From Flavobacterium sp. xlx-214 (GTDB lineage Bacteria > Bacteroidota > Bacteroidia > Flavobacteriales > Flavobacteriaceae), in NCBI RefSeq assembly GCF_013874595.1, contig NZ_CP059431.1:2728001-2792000 (forward strand): a stretch of DNA of 64,000 nucleotides, read 5' to 3'. Shown in pieces: positions 27,169-35,779 of this stretch. The notes beneath the pieces were generated by a model. The model searched no databases. It was not told the origin of the DNA and saw only the letters and a program-made list of their open reading frames with translations. A program made the position numbers and the translations under genes. Position 1 is the first letter of the stretch. Each line of letters opens with the position of its first letter.

Positions 27169-27696
27169 ATGGCAGTATTAATTACCACAGATCGTCTTAT
27201 TCTCAGAGAAATACTTCCAACTGATATAGAAGGCTTTTTTGATATGGATACGGATCCTGAAGTTCACATGTATCTAGGAAACAATCCTGTTACAACGAAA
27301 GAACAAATAGTTTCCGCCATAGCGTTTATTCGTCAACAATACGTAGACCATGGTATTGGCAGATGGGCAATTATAGACAAAAACACCAATGATTTTATTG
27401 GATGGGCTGGTTTAAAATGGGTAACGGAACTTAATAATAATCATAAGAACTACTACGATCTAGGCTATCGCCTTCGAAAAAAATACTGGGGTAAAGGAAT
27501 TGCTACTGAGGCTGCGCAGGCTAGTTTAACCTATGCTTTTACTACCTTAAATGCCGATGTTGTTTTTGCAATGGCAGATTGCGCTAATAAAGGCTCTAAC
27601 ACTATTTTACAAAAAATAGGATTACAGCTTGTAGAAACATTTTATGATGATGGTGTTCTACATAATTGGTATCGAATTGATAAAGACAAGTTTTAG
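27169..27696 (+). CDS. GNAT N-acetyltransferase (RimL-like)
   Basis: This 175-residue protein is read from ATG 27169 (MAVLITTDRLILREILPTD); the frame is open further upstream, but that part is not family-like. It has YYDLGYRLRKKYWGKGIATE, the acetyl-CoA loop, and NKGSNTILQKIGL. The substrate is unknown. Confidence 0.88.
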   Translation: MAVLITTDRLILREILPTDIEGFFDMDTDPEVHMYLGNNPVTTKEQIVSAIAFIRQQYVDHGIGRWAIIDKNTNDFIGWAGLKWVTELNNNHKNYYDLGYRLRKKYWGKGIATEAAQASLTYAFTTLNADVVFAMADCANKGSNTILQKIGLQLVETFYDDGVLHNWYRIDKDKF

Positions 27697-27734
27697 TATA
27701 ATTTTTAAGTAGTTTTGAGATCGTGTAAACTAAA

Positions 27735-27765
27735 TGAAGGAAGTAATTTGTATCTACTTCCTTCA
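27735..27765. terminator. Bidirectional hairpin between convergent genes
   Basis: TGAAGGAAGTA pairs perfectly with TACTTCCTTCA across a 9-nt loop, between the ends of the GNAT gene and the band-7 gene. The T-run is weak. Confidence 0.55.
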
Positions 27766-27852
27766 TCTTCAATATTTAATAAACAATTGCGCTTTGCCTT
27801 AAAACTCAATTTAAAATAATCATTACAAATTCTCCTGCTTCTTATAAAATAA

Positions 27853-28668
27853 TTAATTTACTGTTTTAAAGAAAGAAGGTGCATTACCGTAAATAGGTGT
27901 TTTACCATCCCATTTCTCAATAAACTGTTGTTGAATCAATAATTGATTCAATGACACCTTTCTTAACTCGTTTGCTTTAGCTTCAGCTTCGGCCTGTACA
28001 ATTAACTTTCTTGCATTTGCTTCGGCAACTTTTAGTTCGTTTTCTACTCGTTGCGCCTCTTGTATAGCAGCATTCTTGGCATTAATAGCCTGTGTTATTA
28101 CTTCAGGATATTTAATACCACTGGTTAATTGCTCTAAAACAAAACCTTCCTTTTTTAAGAAAATATTCATTTTTTCTTGTACTCCGTTTTCAAAAGCCTC
28201 GCGTCCGCTAATGATATTGTCTGTTGTAAACTTATTAAACTCTATTCTGTACACATCTTTAATATGATTGACTAAAGTATTACGCAACACCTCATCAATT
28301 TTCTTTCTATACTTTTTGAATATTTTAGGCGATTCTCCATCAACAACTTTTAATGAAATGGTAGGATCAACTGTAAAAACAGAACCGTCTTTAGCATTTA
28401 CAGTAAAAGCTTCGTAGTTTACAGTTTGAACGTAAGTAGGAATTTCAAAAACCTGTTCTGTTAGCGGATTATACCATACACGGCCTGTTACCAAAGCTAC
28501 ATCTTGTACCCCTTTGTCTGAGCCGTACATCTTTACCAATAAGCCTTCATGTCCTGCATCTATACGTTCTGTACAAAACATAACAACCATTAATAAACAA
28601 AATGCAATACTACCACCTATTAATAATTTAAGAATCGATTTTTTTTGTTGTGTAGTTTTAGTGTCCAT
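27853..28668 (-). CDS. SPFH/Band 7 (prohibitin-like) membrane protein
   Basis: This 271-residue protein has one N-terminal membrane segment (about 14-31), the SPFH domain (residues 35-205; RIDAGHEGLLVKMYG start) and an Ala/Glu-rich coiled coil (AAIQEAQRVENELKVAEANA onwards). The family forms membrane-bound oligomeric rings linked to protease control or microdomains. Its first codons overlap the 65-residue gene by 11 bp, so the two are co-expressed. Confidence 0.88.
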   Translation of the reverse strand: MDTKTTQQKKSILKLLIGGSIAFCLLMVVMFCTERIDAGHEGLLVKMYGSDKGVQDVALVTGRVWYNPLTEQVFEIPTYVQTVNYEAFTVNAKDGSVFTVDPTISLKVVDGESPKIFKKYRKKIDEVLRNTLVNHIKDVYRIEFNKFTTDNIISGREAFENGVQEKMNIFLKKEGFVLEQLTSGIKYPEVITQAINAKNAAIQEAQRVENELKVAEANARKLIVQAEAEAKANELRKVSLNQLLIQQQFIEKWDGKTPIYGNAPSFFKTVN

Positions 28669-28855
28669 TTGAAAAATAAATTTTTTTAAAAGTAATTAAA
28701 GTAACCAAAATTAATAAGCTGAGTAAGAAAACGCCTAATATAACACTTCCCGTATCAGGTTCGCTAATTAATCCAAAAATATATTGAATTGCAAAAAGTA
28801 AAAAGAACAACCAAATAGGTACAAATGCAATTTTTAAAATGGTTTTAAAAGACAT
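28658..28855 (-). CDS. Small two-helix membrane protein
   Basis: This 65-residue protein has two predicted TM helices (IAFVPIWLFFLLFAIQYIFG and VILGVFLLSLLILVTLITF). It overlaps the start of the band-7 gene by 11 bp, suggesting translational coupling and a shared role. The family is not recognised. Confidence 0.6.
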   Translation of the reverse strand: MSFKTILKIAFVPIWLFFLLFAIQYIFGLISEPDTGSVILGVFLLSLLILVTLITFKKIYFSNGH

Positions 28856-29164
28856 CTTGTTAAGATTTTACCAAAAATAAGAAAAAAAAGACAATTTCAC
28901 AAAGATAAACGAAGGTGTAATGTGCTTTTTACTGATTTAATAAAAGTTTTTTTGAGTATCATTATTATAACTTTCTAATCTTGAAAGATTGTTCTTAACT
29001 TGTATCAATCATTATAATGATTCTATTTTTGAAAATAATAAATATTATTTTTGTGAGTGTAAGAAATGAGGTAAATCTCTCACTGAAAAATAGCAGCGGA
29101 ACTAGAATAAATAAGTCTCTTTTCCTATTTTAAACGAAGAAAGATGTAAATTAAAAACATAGTA
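28856..29164. other. Divergent intergenic region with operator
   Basis: This is the promoter region of the Crp/Fnr gene (listed separately). Two TATTTTTG boxes (29024-29031, 29046-29053) are seen. No gene is recognised. Confidence 0.5.
29000..29031 (+). promoter_or_regulatory. Promoter with palindromic operator in the spacer
   Basis: TTG at 29000-29002 and TATTTTTG at 29024-29031 are 21 bp apart, the Flavobacterium promoter geometry. Between them is the perfect 16-bp palindrome AATCATTATAATGATT (29007-29022). Its 14-bp core is repeated at 31861-31874. A protein bound here should block RNA polymerase, so repression is inferred. Confidence 0.65.
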
Positions 29165-29734
29165 ATGACAACAGGACTAAAAGAAAAACTTGCAGAAACG
29201 CTTCAACTTTCGTTGGAACGTGTGGACGAGTTTTTGGAAATTTGTTATGTTGTCAACTATGATAAAAACAAAATGATAGAACCCAAAAACGGCGTTTTCG
29301 ACCGTTTGGGATTCATTTTAAATGGCGCTGTTCGGATCTATTATATCAACGAAAAAGGCGAAGACATCAGTTATCTTTTGCAGGTCAATAATGATGTCAT
29401 CGGCGATTATGCGAGTTACATCACAGGCGAAAAGTCGGTCGCATTGATGCAGACTTTATTAAACACCGAAGTTATGTATTTCGATAAAAAAGATGTTGAA
29501 ACTCTGATTCAGAAAGATGTTTTTTGGCTTGGTTTGGCAAAACATATGTCGGATTTGGCGTTTTTGGATGCAAAACAACGTTTGGACGAATTGTTTTTCT
29601 ACACGCCCGAAGAGCGTTATCTTAACCTTTTGAAAAAGTCACCTGAGATTTTGAACAAAATTCCGCAGAAATATATTTCGTCCTATTTGGGAATCACACC
29701 ACAATCTTTGAGCAGAATTCGGAAAAGAATTTAA
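29165..29734 (+). CDS. Crp/Fnr family transcriptional regulator
   Basis: This 189-residue protein has a cyclic-nucleotide-binding-like beta-roll at residues 20-120 (DRLGFILNGAVRIYYINEKG) and a C-terminal helix-turn-helix (IPQKYISSYLGITPQSLSRI). Such short Bacteroidetes Crp/Fnr proteins rarely bind cAMP, and the ligand is unknown. It is upstream of an FAD monooxygenase (80 bp), which it may control. Confidence 0.88.
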   Translation: MTTGLKEKLAETLQLSLERVDEFLEICYVVNYDKNKMIEPKNGVFDRLGFILNGAVRIYYINEKGEDISYLLQVNNDVIGDYASYITGEKSVALMQTLLNTEVMYFDKKDVETLIQKDVFWLGLAKHMSDLAFLDAKQRLDELFFYTPEERYLNLLKKSPEILNKIPQKYISSYLGITPQSLSRIRKRI

Positions 29735-29813
29735 TGATTCCGAAATTAACTTAAGTGAACGTTTTTGGCTTTTTGGACTTGTAATTTTGCCTCATCATTT
29801 AAACATAATCACA

Positions 29814-30935
29814 ATGAAAATAGCAATTATAGGAGGAGGAATTGGAGGTTTGACAACAGCTTTAGCCTTACAAAAAAACAACTTGGATGTAACGATTTAC
29901 GAAAGTGCGTCCGAAATAAAACCTGTCGGCGCAGGGATTATCATGGCAAATAATGCGATGCAGGTTTTTGATAAATTGGGTATTCGACACAAAATTGGAG
30001 ATGCTGGTCATAAAATTTCAAATATTAAAATTACAGATCCACAGTTGAAGACCTTATCTAACGTACAACTGAATAAATTTGAAAGCAAATATGGCGTTCA
30101 TAATGTTGCCATCCATCGTGGCGATTTGCAACTGATTTTGGCTGCGGAAATCGGTTTTAAAAACATTCACCTTTCCAAACGTTTGGCTAAAATCGAGAAA
30201 AATGAGAACTATAAACTCACTTTCGAGGACGGAACTATTGCAAATGCTGATGTTATCATTGGTGCCGACGGAATAAAATCGGCGGTTCGAAATCAAATTT
30301 TAAACATCGGAACACTTAGAGATTCTGGACAAAAATGTTGGCGTGGCGTTGCAGATTTGGATTGGGCAACGAAATACAATCATCAAGCGCATGAAGCTTG
30401 GGGAAAAGGCCGTCGTTTTGGTTTTGTGCGAATCAACGACCAAAAAGTCTATTGGTACGCGGTTGTGAACGAAAACTTGGTAAAAAATCCAAACAATCTT
30501 TTAGAACTTTTTACCGATTTTAATGCAGATGTTGCCAGAATGATTTCGGAAACGCCAAAGGAAAATATCTTTGTGAGCGACATTATCGATTTGGAACCGA
30601 TTTCGAAATGGCAAAAAGATCGCGTTTGTTTGATTGGTGATGCGGCGCATGCAACAACGCCGAATATGGGACAAGGTGCTTGTCAGGCAATTGAAGATGC
30701 GTACGTGCTCGGAAAACTTTTTGGTGAGGGAAAAACCGTGGAAGAAGTTTTCATACAATACGAAAACTTACGCATGAAAAAAGCCCATTATATTGTGAAC
30801 ACCAGCGCCATCATTGGTAAAGTTTCGCATTATGAAAATGCCTTGGCGGTTTGGTTGCGCAATACTTTGCTAAAATCGACACCAAATTCGGTCAACGAAA
30901 AACAAATGGAAAAAGTCTTTGATATTGATTATTAG
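29814..30935 (+). CDS. FAD-dependent monooxygenase
   Basis: This 373-residue protein, read from ATG 29814 (MKIAIIGGGIGGLTTALAL), has the Rossmann GxGxxG. It also has GADGIKSAVR (DG motif) and GDAAHATTPNMGQGACQAIE, the FAD ribityl-binding GD motif. This places it in the UbiH/PHBH-like aromatic hydroxylase family that includes TetX. The substrate is unknown, and a role in drug or aromatic detoxification is inference. An upstream in-frame ATG at 29787 is not family-like. Confidence 0.9.
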   Translation: MKIAIIGGGIGGLTTALALQKNNLDVTIYESASEIKPVGAGIIMANNAMQVFDKLGIRHKIGDAGHKISNIKITDPQLKTLSNVQLNKFESKYGVHNVAIHRGDLQLILAAEIGFKNIHLSKRLAKIEKNENYKLTFEDGTIANADVIIGADGIKSAVRNQILNIGTLRDSGQKCWRGVADLDWATKYNHQAHEAWGKGRRFGFVRINDQKVYWYAVVNENLVKNPNNLLELFTDFNADVARMISETPKENIFVSDIIDLEPISKWQKDRVCLIGDAAHATTPNMGQGACQAIEDAYVLGKLFGEGKTVEEVFIQYENLRMKKAHYIVNTSAIIGKVSHYENALAVWLRNTLLKSTPNSVNEKQMEKVFDIDY

Positions 30936-30958
30936 AAATGTCTTTTATCACAAATACG

Positions 30959-31855
30959 CTAAAAATCAGCCTTGCGAAAAATGTCTTTGATTTGATTAAT
31001 TTCATCAAGATAGCGAGGCTTTTTTCTTGTTCCAAAATAGAGTGTGTTCTCAATTTTGTTGATACCATCCCAAGCGATTTCGATTTTATCTTCATCAAGA
31101 TGATTTTTGCATAAAAAGTCAGGAACTATCGCGAAACCTTCACCAATGCTCAAACATCTGATAATTGAGCAAATATTAGGAACAATATAATTTGGTTTAA
31201 AATCTGGATGTCTGTTGAAATTCGCTTGCCAAAATCGGTGCAAATGTTCCATATCCGCAGCTGTGCTGTACCAAATTTGCTGTTTTAGCCAATCTTCTGC
31301 TTCTTCAATTTTGTTTTGAGAAAGAAGCTTTTTTAAAACCTTGGTTTCTGTATTTTTCCCGTTGATTAAAACAATTTTCTCCTGTGAAAACGGATCAAAT
31401 TCTAATGTTCTTAAATTAGTTTTCTGAGGTGTAATAATCAAATCTAGCAAGCCTTTATCTAAATCTGAAAACATCTGTTCATACAATCCAAAACGAATAA
31501 TAACATTAAAATCAAAAGTTGGAATATACTTTTCTAATGTAAATTGAAAAGTCTCAAAACACATTCCGATGCTTAAAGTTGGACGCTCTGTTTTGGTCGT
31601 TTTATGAAAAGCTTGTTCGGCGGTTTCCAATTTTAAAAGTGGTTCTACTGTAAAATTATAGAGTATTTGCGCCTTTTCTGTTGGTACTAATTTCTTTCCA
31701 ACTCGATCAAACAACGCATAGCCAACATATGCTTCCAACGAGCTGATGTGCAAACTAACGCCCGGCTGAGAAATAAACAAATTGCGCGCTGCAACGGTAA
31801 AAGATTGTGTTTCGTAAACGGATTTAAAAGTTCGGAGCCATTCAAGGTTTAACAT
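30959..31855 (-). CDS. LysR family transcriptional regulator
   Basis: This 298-residue protein has an N-terminal winged HTH (TFKSVYETQSFTVAARNLFI then SQPGVSLHISSLE) and a periplasmic-binding-like ligand domain (90-298). It is transcribed away from the MdaB-like gene; the 99-bp spacer carries the shared palindrome. It probably controls itself and that oxidoreductase. Confidence 0.92.
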   Translation of the reverse strand: MLNLEWLRTFKSVYETQSFTVAARNLFISQPGVSLHISSLEAYVGYALFDRVGKKLVPTEKAQILYNFTVEPLLKLETAEQAFHKTTKTERPTLSIGMCFETFQFTLEKYIPTFDFNVIIRFGLYEQMFSDLDKGLLDLIITPQKTNLRTLEFDPFSQEKIVLINGKNTETKVLKKLLSQNKIEEAEDWLKQQIWYSTAADMEHLHRFWQANFNRHPDFKPNYIVPNICSIIRCLSIGEGFAIVPDFLCKNHLDEDKIEIAWDGINKIENTLYFGTRKKPRYLDEINQIKDIFRKADF

Positions 31856-31860
31856 AAATC

Positions 31861-31883
31861 ATCATTATAATGATACAAATGTA
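31861..31883 (-). promoter_or_regulatory. lysR -7 element and palindromic operator (shared core)
   Basis: On the minus strand TACATTTG (31883-31876) matches TAnnTTTG. The perfect 14-bp palindrome ATCATTATAATGAT (31861-31874) follows directly, where transcription would start. This fits autoregulation. Confidence 0.6.
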
Positions 31884-31954
31884 TAAATTAAATTATTTTT
31901 ATAATACATAAATCTCACCGAACTTTGCAGAACAAATTTGAAAACAATATAGTA

Positions 31955-32581
31955 ATGAAAGTATTTATAATCAACGGCGGACAAAAATTCGCTCATTCAG
32001 GAGGAGAATTTAATAATACATTAAGCAATTGGACCGCTAATTTTTTAGAACAAAATAACATTGAATTCCGTATGACGAATATTAATGACGATTTTGATGC
32101 TTTTTTAGAAGTCGAAAATTACAAATGGGCAGATGTTATTATTTATCATTTTCCTGTTTGGTGGTTTCAAGTTCCGAACCGTTTGAAGCTGTACATTGAC
32201 GACGTTTTTACAGCAGGTCACAACAACGGCATCTATGCTAACGACGGTCGCTCTAGCAAAAATCCATCAATTAATTACGGAAAAGGCGGTCTAATGCATG
32301 GCAAAAAATATATGGTTACTACAAGTTGGAATGCGCCAGACACCGCTTTCACACTAAAAGGTGAGTTTTTTGACCAACATCCAATTGACGATTCCATCCT
32401 TTTTGGATTTCATAAAATGAATGAATTTACGGGAATGACGAGAATCGTAGGTTTTCATTTTCATGATTTAGAAAAAAATGCAACTTTAGAACGAGTTGAA
32501 AAGTATAAAATAGAATATCAACATCATTTGGAACATGTTTTCAAACAACAATATTTGAAAAAAGAAGATTGTTTAGCTTAA
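31955..32581 (+). CDS. NAD(P)H-dependent quinone reductase, MdaB-like flavoprotein
   Basis: This 208-residue protein starts MKVFIINGGQKFAHSGGEFN (FMN/FAD phosphate loop) and carries VIIYHFPVWWFQVPNRLKLY and MVTTSWNAPDTAF, matching the MdaB group. The family does two-electron quinone reduction, protecting against redox-cycling compounds. ATG 31955 is preferred over an upstream in-frame ATG at 31925. It is divergent from the LysR gene, its likely regulator. Confidence 0.9.
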   Translation: MKVFIINGGQKFAHSGGEFNNTLSNWTANFLEQNNIEFRMTNINDDFDAFLEVENYKWADVIIYHFPVWWFQVPNRLKLYIDDVFTAGHNNGIYANDGRSSKNPSINYGKGGLMHGKKYMVTTSWNAPDTAFTLKGEFFDQHPIDDSILFGFHKMNEFTGMTRIVGFHFHDLEKNATLERVEKYKIEYQHHLEHVFKQQYLKKEDCLA

Positions 32582-32697
32582 TGATAATACGTGCTTTTTA
32601 GCACTAATTAAATAATGTTTTGTTAGTAAAACACTTTTTTCATCTTTCAATATCCTAAATTTATACTGTTTTTAAAGGGAATAAAAAATAGTAACCT

Positions 32698-33159
32698 ATG
32701 TTATTTAGAAAAGCAAAATTAGAAGATGTGCCAACAATAGTTGAAATGTTAGCGGATGATGCATTGGGTGCAGCAAGAGAACGATTTCAAGAACCTTTGC
32801 CTCGGGTTTACATAGATGCTTTTCAGAAGATCGATAAAGATTCGAATCAAGAATTGATTGTAGTTGAGGATGAAAACGGACAAGTTATTGGCACCTTGCA
32901 ACTGAGCTTTCTGCAGTATTTAACGTATCAAGGCGGAATTCGTGCGCAGATTGAAGCGGTGCGCATTCATAAGGATTTTAGAGGCAAAGGACTGGGTGAA
33001 CAATTTTTCCTTTGGGCGATTGATCGCGCCAAAGAAAAAGGTGCTCATGTTTTACAATTAACTTCAGACAAAAAACGTCCTGATGCCATTCGGTTTTATG
33101 AAAAATTAGGTTTCGAAGCTTCACATGAAGGTATGAAATTACATTTCAAAAACGATTAG
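32698..33159 (+). CDS. GNAT N-acetyltransferase
   Basis: This 153-residue protein has a single GNAT domain: AVRIHKDFRGKGLGEQFFLW (acetyl-CoA loop), then TSDKKRPDAIRFYEKLGFEA. The substrate is unknown. Confidence 0.88.
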   Translation: MLFRKAKLEDVPTIVEMLADDALGAARERFQEPLPRVYIDAFQKIDKDSNQELIVVEDENGQVIGTLQLSFLQYLTYQGGIRAQIEAVRIHKDFRGKGLGEQFFLWAIDRAKEKGAHVLQLTSDKKRPDAIRFYEKLGFEASHEGMKLHFKND

Positions 33160-33231
33160 CATAAGCAGAAAGAAAGGACTTTAAAGATCATTAGAAATAT
33201 TTTGATGAAGTTTGTATTAAATCTAAAACAG

Positions 33232-33265
33232 AAAACCACAGAGAATTCAAATACTCCGTGGTTTT
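33232..33265. terminator. Bidirectional hairpin between convergent genes
   Basis: AAAACCAC/GTGGTTTT plus GAG/CTC with one mismatch form a hairpin between the GNAT and SDR gene ends, flanked by A- and T-rich runs. Confidence 0.65.
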
Positions 33266-33286
33266 ATAATTCTATAGAAAGAAAAT

Positions 33287-34051
33287 TTACAAATTCATTC
33301 CGCCCGAAACCTCAATGCGTTGACCTGTAATCCAACGTGCATCATCACTGCATAAGAAAGCAACTACGCCACCAATATCATCTGGAAGCCCTACTCTTCC
33401 TAAAGCCGTAACTTGGGCAACATGATCGTTGATTTCTTTGTTGTCACGCAATCTTCCGCCTCCAAAATCAGTTGCAATTGCTCCTGGTGCTACCGTATTT
33501 GCTGTAATGCCACGAGAACCGAGTTCCTTTGCAAGATAGCGCGTTAAAACTTCTACAGCGCCTTTCATAGCCGCATAAGCCGATGAGCCAGGATTAGAAA
33601 AACGAGCCAAACCTGTCGAAATATTCACAATACGACCACCATCACTTAAGAAAGGTAACGCTTTCTGTGTCAAGAAAAACACACCTTTGTAATGAATGTT
33701 CACCGCATTATCAAATTGCTCTTCCGTAGTTTCTGCAAAAGGCGCATACAAAGCCGTTCCTGCATTATTCACCAAATAATCAAAATTCGGTTTTCCTGTT
33801 TTCTCGGTTAAATGATTGATTACTTCCTTAAAAAAAGCATCGAAAGATTTTACATCTCCAGCATCCAACTGAAAAGCAACTGCTTTTTGCCCTAGATTTT
33901 GAATTTCAGCCACCACTTTATCCGCTTCTTCCTTATTGCTATTGTAGGTTAAAATCACGTCTATACCTTTTTTAGCCAAACTTAAAGCCATATTTTTGCC
34001 CAAACCACGACTTCCACCAGTAACCAAAGCAATCTTATTTTCTGTATTCAT
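33287..34051 (-). CDS. SDR family oxidoreductase
   Basis: This 254-residue classical short-chain dehydrogenase has TGGSRGLG (NADP binding, near residue 12), VNNAG, and active-site S-Y-x3-K in SSAYAAMKGAVE; the end GQRIEVSGGMNL is typical. ATG 34051 is preferred over the far upstream in-frame ATG at 34150, whose extension is not family-like. The substrate is unknown. Confidence 0.9.
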   Translation of the reverse strand: MNTENKIALVTGGSRGLGKNMALSLAKKGIDVILTYNSNKEEADKVVAEIQNLGQKAVAFQLDAGDVKSFDAFFKEVINHLTEKTGKPNFDYLVNNAGTALYAPFAETTEEQFDNAVNIHYKGVFFLTQKALPFLSDGGRIVNISTGLARFSNPGSSAYAAMKGAVEVLTRYLAKELGSRGITANTVAPGAIATDFGGGRLRDNKEINDHVAQVTALGRVGLPDDIGGVVAFLCSDDARWITGQRIEVSGGMNL

Positions 34052-34436
34052 ATTTTTATTGTATTTAATGATGTAAAGTTGCAAGAAAGTGCCCAATATC
34101 TTTTGAAATATCTGGTGGTAAAAAACTTTAGATATCCTCTCCTGTCGCATTAGACATTTCTTGATAAAACTGGTCTACTTTTCCATGACATTATTTGCAA
34201 AAATCAAATGTACGCAAAACTTTCAATCGATAATTTCTTGTGTTTAAATATCTGTAAAATCTGAATCTAGTAATCAAAACTGATATTGAAGTTGGTGAGA
34301 CAAAGCTTAAAAAAATCAAATTCATTTTACGCAAACTATCAACTTTATCAATTAGTAATTATTTATATCTATTGCTTTTAAAATAGAAAATCGATTGACG
34401 TTCTTAAATTTGCTTAGAATTTAAAAACAAAAAGCA
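34052..34436. other. Divergent intergenic region
   Basis: This region lies between the SDR and VOC genes. It is AT-rich, and I see no gene, clear promoter box or repeat. Confidence 0.4.
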
Positions 34437-34883
34437 ATGATAACGGGACTTTACGAAACACATATACAAGTAAGAGATTTAGAAAAATCATTAAAATTTT
34501 ACACCGAAGTTTTAGGTTTAAAATTTGCACATCGCGACGAAACTCGTCCCATTATTTTCCTTTGGATTGGCAAAAACAAAGAGTATATGTTGGGGCTTTG
34601 GCAAACGAATGAAGAGATTGTTCCACGTCATTTTGCATTCAGCAGTACAAAAGAATTTATCTTAAATGATGCTGTTGATTTTCTAAATCAAAATCAACTG
34701 GAACCTTATAATTTCTTGAAAAATGGAACGACTGAACCCATGGTTTTTGCATGGATGCCTGCTTTAGCCATTTATTTCAAAGATCCTGACGGAAACAATT
34801 TAGAATTTATTTCCTTGCTTGAAGGAGATGCAAAACCAGCATTAGGTGTTTTATCTTATCAGGATTGGTTGGATTTGAAGTAA
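34437..34883 (+). CDS. VOC family protein (glyoxalase/bleomycin resistance fold)
   Basis: This 148-residue protein has two beta-alpha-beta modules. YETHIQVRDLEKSLKFYTEV is the first, with metal-ligand candidate His4-5 region and E; IYFKDPDGNNLEFISLLEG at the end is the signature. The enzyme type is not determined. Confidence 0.87.
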   Translation: MITGLYETHIQVRDLEKSLKFYTEVLGLKFAHRDETRPIIFLWIGKNKEYMLGLWQTNEEIVPRHFAFSSTKEFILNDAVDFLNQNQLEPYNFLKNGTTEPMVFAWMPALAIYFKDPDGNNLEFISLLEGDAKPALGVLSYQDWLDLK

Positions 34884-34924
34884 GAGAGATTTACATTGAT
34901 GTTTATTTGGCGCCTATAAATGTT

Positions 34925-35656
34925 CTATTTTTTGCTTCTCAAAAAATCAGCATAAAAATTAGGAATATCACTATTTTCTATTGCCTTGGCAACTTCTTCA
35001 AGAGGATAGGGTAATTGCACAATTTCAGGAACAATTTTGTCTTCAAACAAATTTAAAATAAGATATGATGCCAATCGGTTTTCTTCTTTAGAACGTCCTA
35101 CAGAACCACAATTTATCGCCCAATTGTTGTTGCTTTGCTTCACAAACGAAACATGCGTATGCCCCATTACCAAAAGGTCAGCATCAGCTTGGCGAATCAT
35201 TTCAGAGAAGACTTCTTCTTTTTCATTTTCAAAAACATACGTATCATTACTTTGTAAGGTAGCATGCACCAATTGAATTTTCCAATGTTTAGTACCTACC
35301 TTATAGTTAAGTTTAAGATGAAACGGAAGTTCAGCCAAAAAAGCTTTATTTGTTTCTGTAATTGTTTTACGAGAATGATCGATGGCAAGAAATCGCGCTT
35401 GCGTTTCTTTCGCAGAATGCTTTTCTAAAGGTATTAAAGGAATATCAAAAGCGATTCGTTCATCATGGTTTCCTAGTAAACAAGTTATATTTTGTGATCG
35501 AATCAAATCGATTACTTCATTCGGCCAAGGAGCAAAATCAATCAAATCGCCCAAACAAAATTTTTGATGAATGCCTCGGCTTTTGATATCATTTAAAACG
35601 GTTTTTAAAGCAGGAAGATTTCCATGAACATCACTAAAAACAGCTATTTTAATCAT
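34925..35656 (-). CDS. Metallophosphoesterase (calcineurin-like)
   Basis: This 243-residue protein has all metal motifs: FSDVHGN (D9, H11), LGDLIDF, LLGNHDER, and VMGHTHVSF. The family (YfcE-like) cleaves phosphodiesters with two metal ions. The substrate is unknown. Confidence 0.9.
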   Translation of the reverse strand: MIKIAVFSDVHGNLPALKTVLNDIKSRGIHQKFCLGDLIDFAPWPNEVIDLIRSQNITCLLGNHDERIAFDIPLIPLEKHSAKETQARFLAIDHSRKTITETNKAFLAELPFHLKLNYKVGTKHWKIQLVHATLQSNDTYVFENEKEEVFSEMIRQADADLLVMGHTHVSFVKQSNNNWAINCGSVGRSKEENRLASYLILNLFEDKIVPEIVQLPYPLEEVAKAIENSDIPNFYADFLRSKK

Positions 35657-35779
35657 TTTAATTGTTTTTTTAATTAATGAGCTCCCTTCTTTGAGAAAAT
35701 ATTGATAATGGCTACACCTAAGGTTGTTTTGTAGAAATTGTTATAGCTTTTTTTGATTTTATATCTATAACCTAAAGTA

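Noticed and set aside
30054..30758. Minus-strand frames inside the FAD monooxygenase
   Set aside because: They are antisense shadows of a clear enzyme gene.
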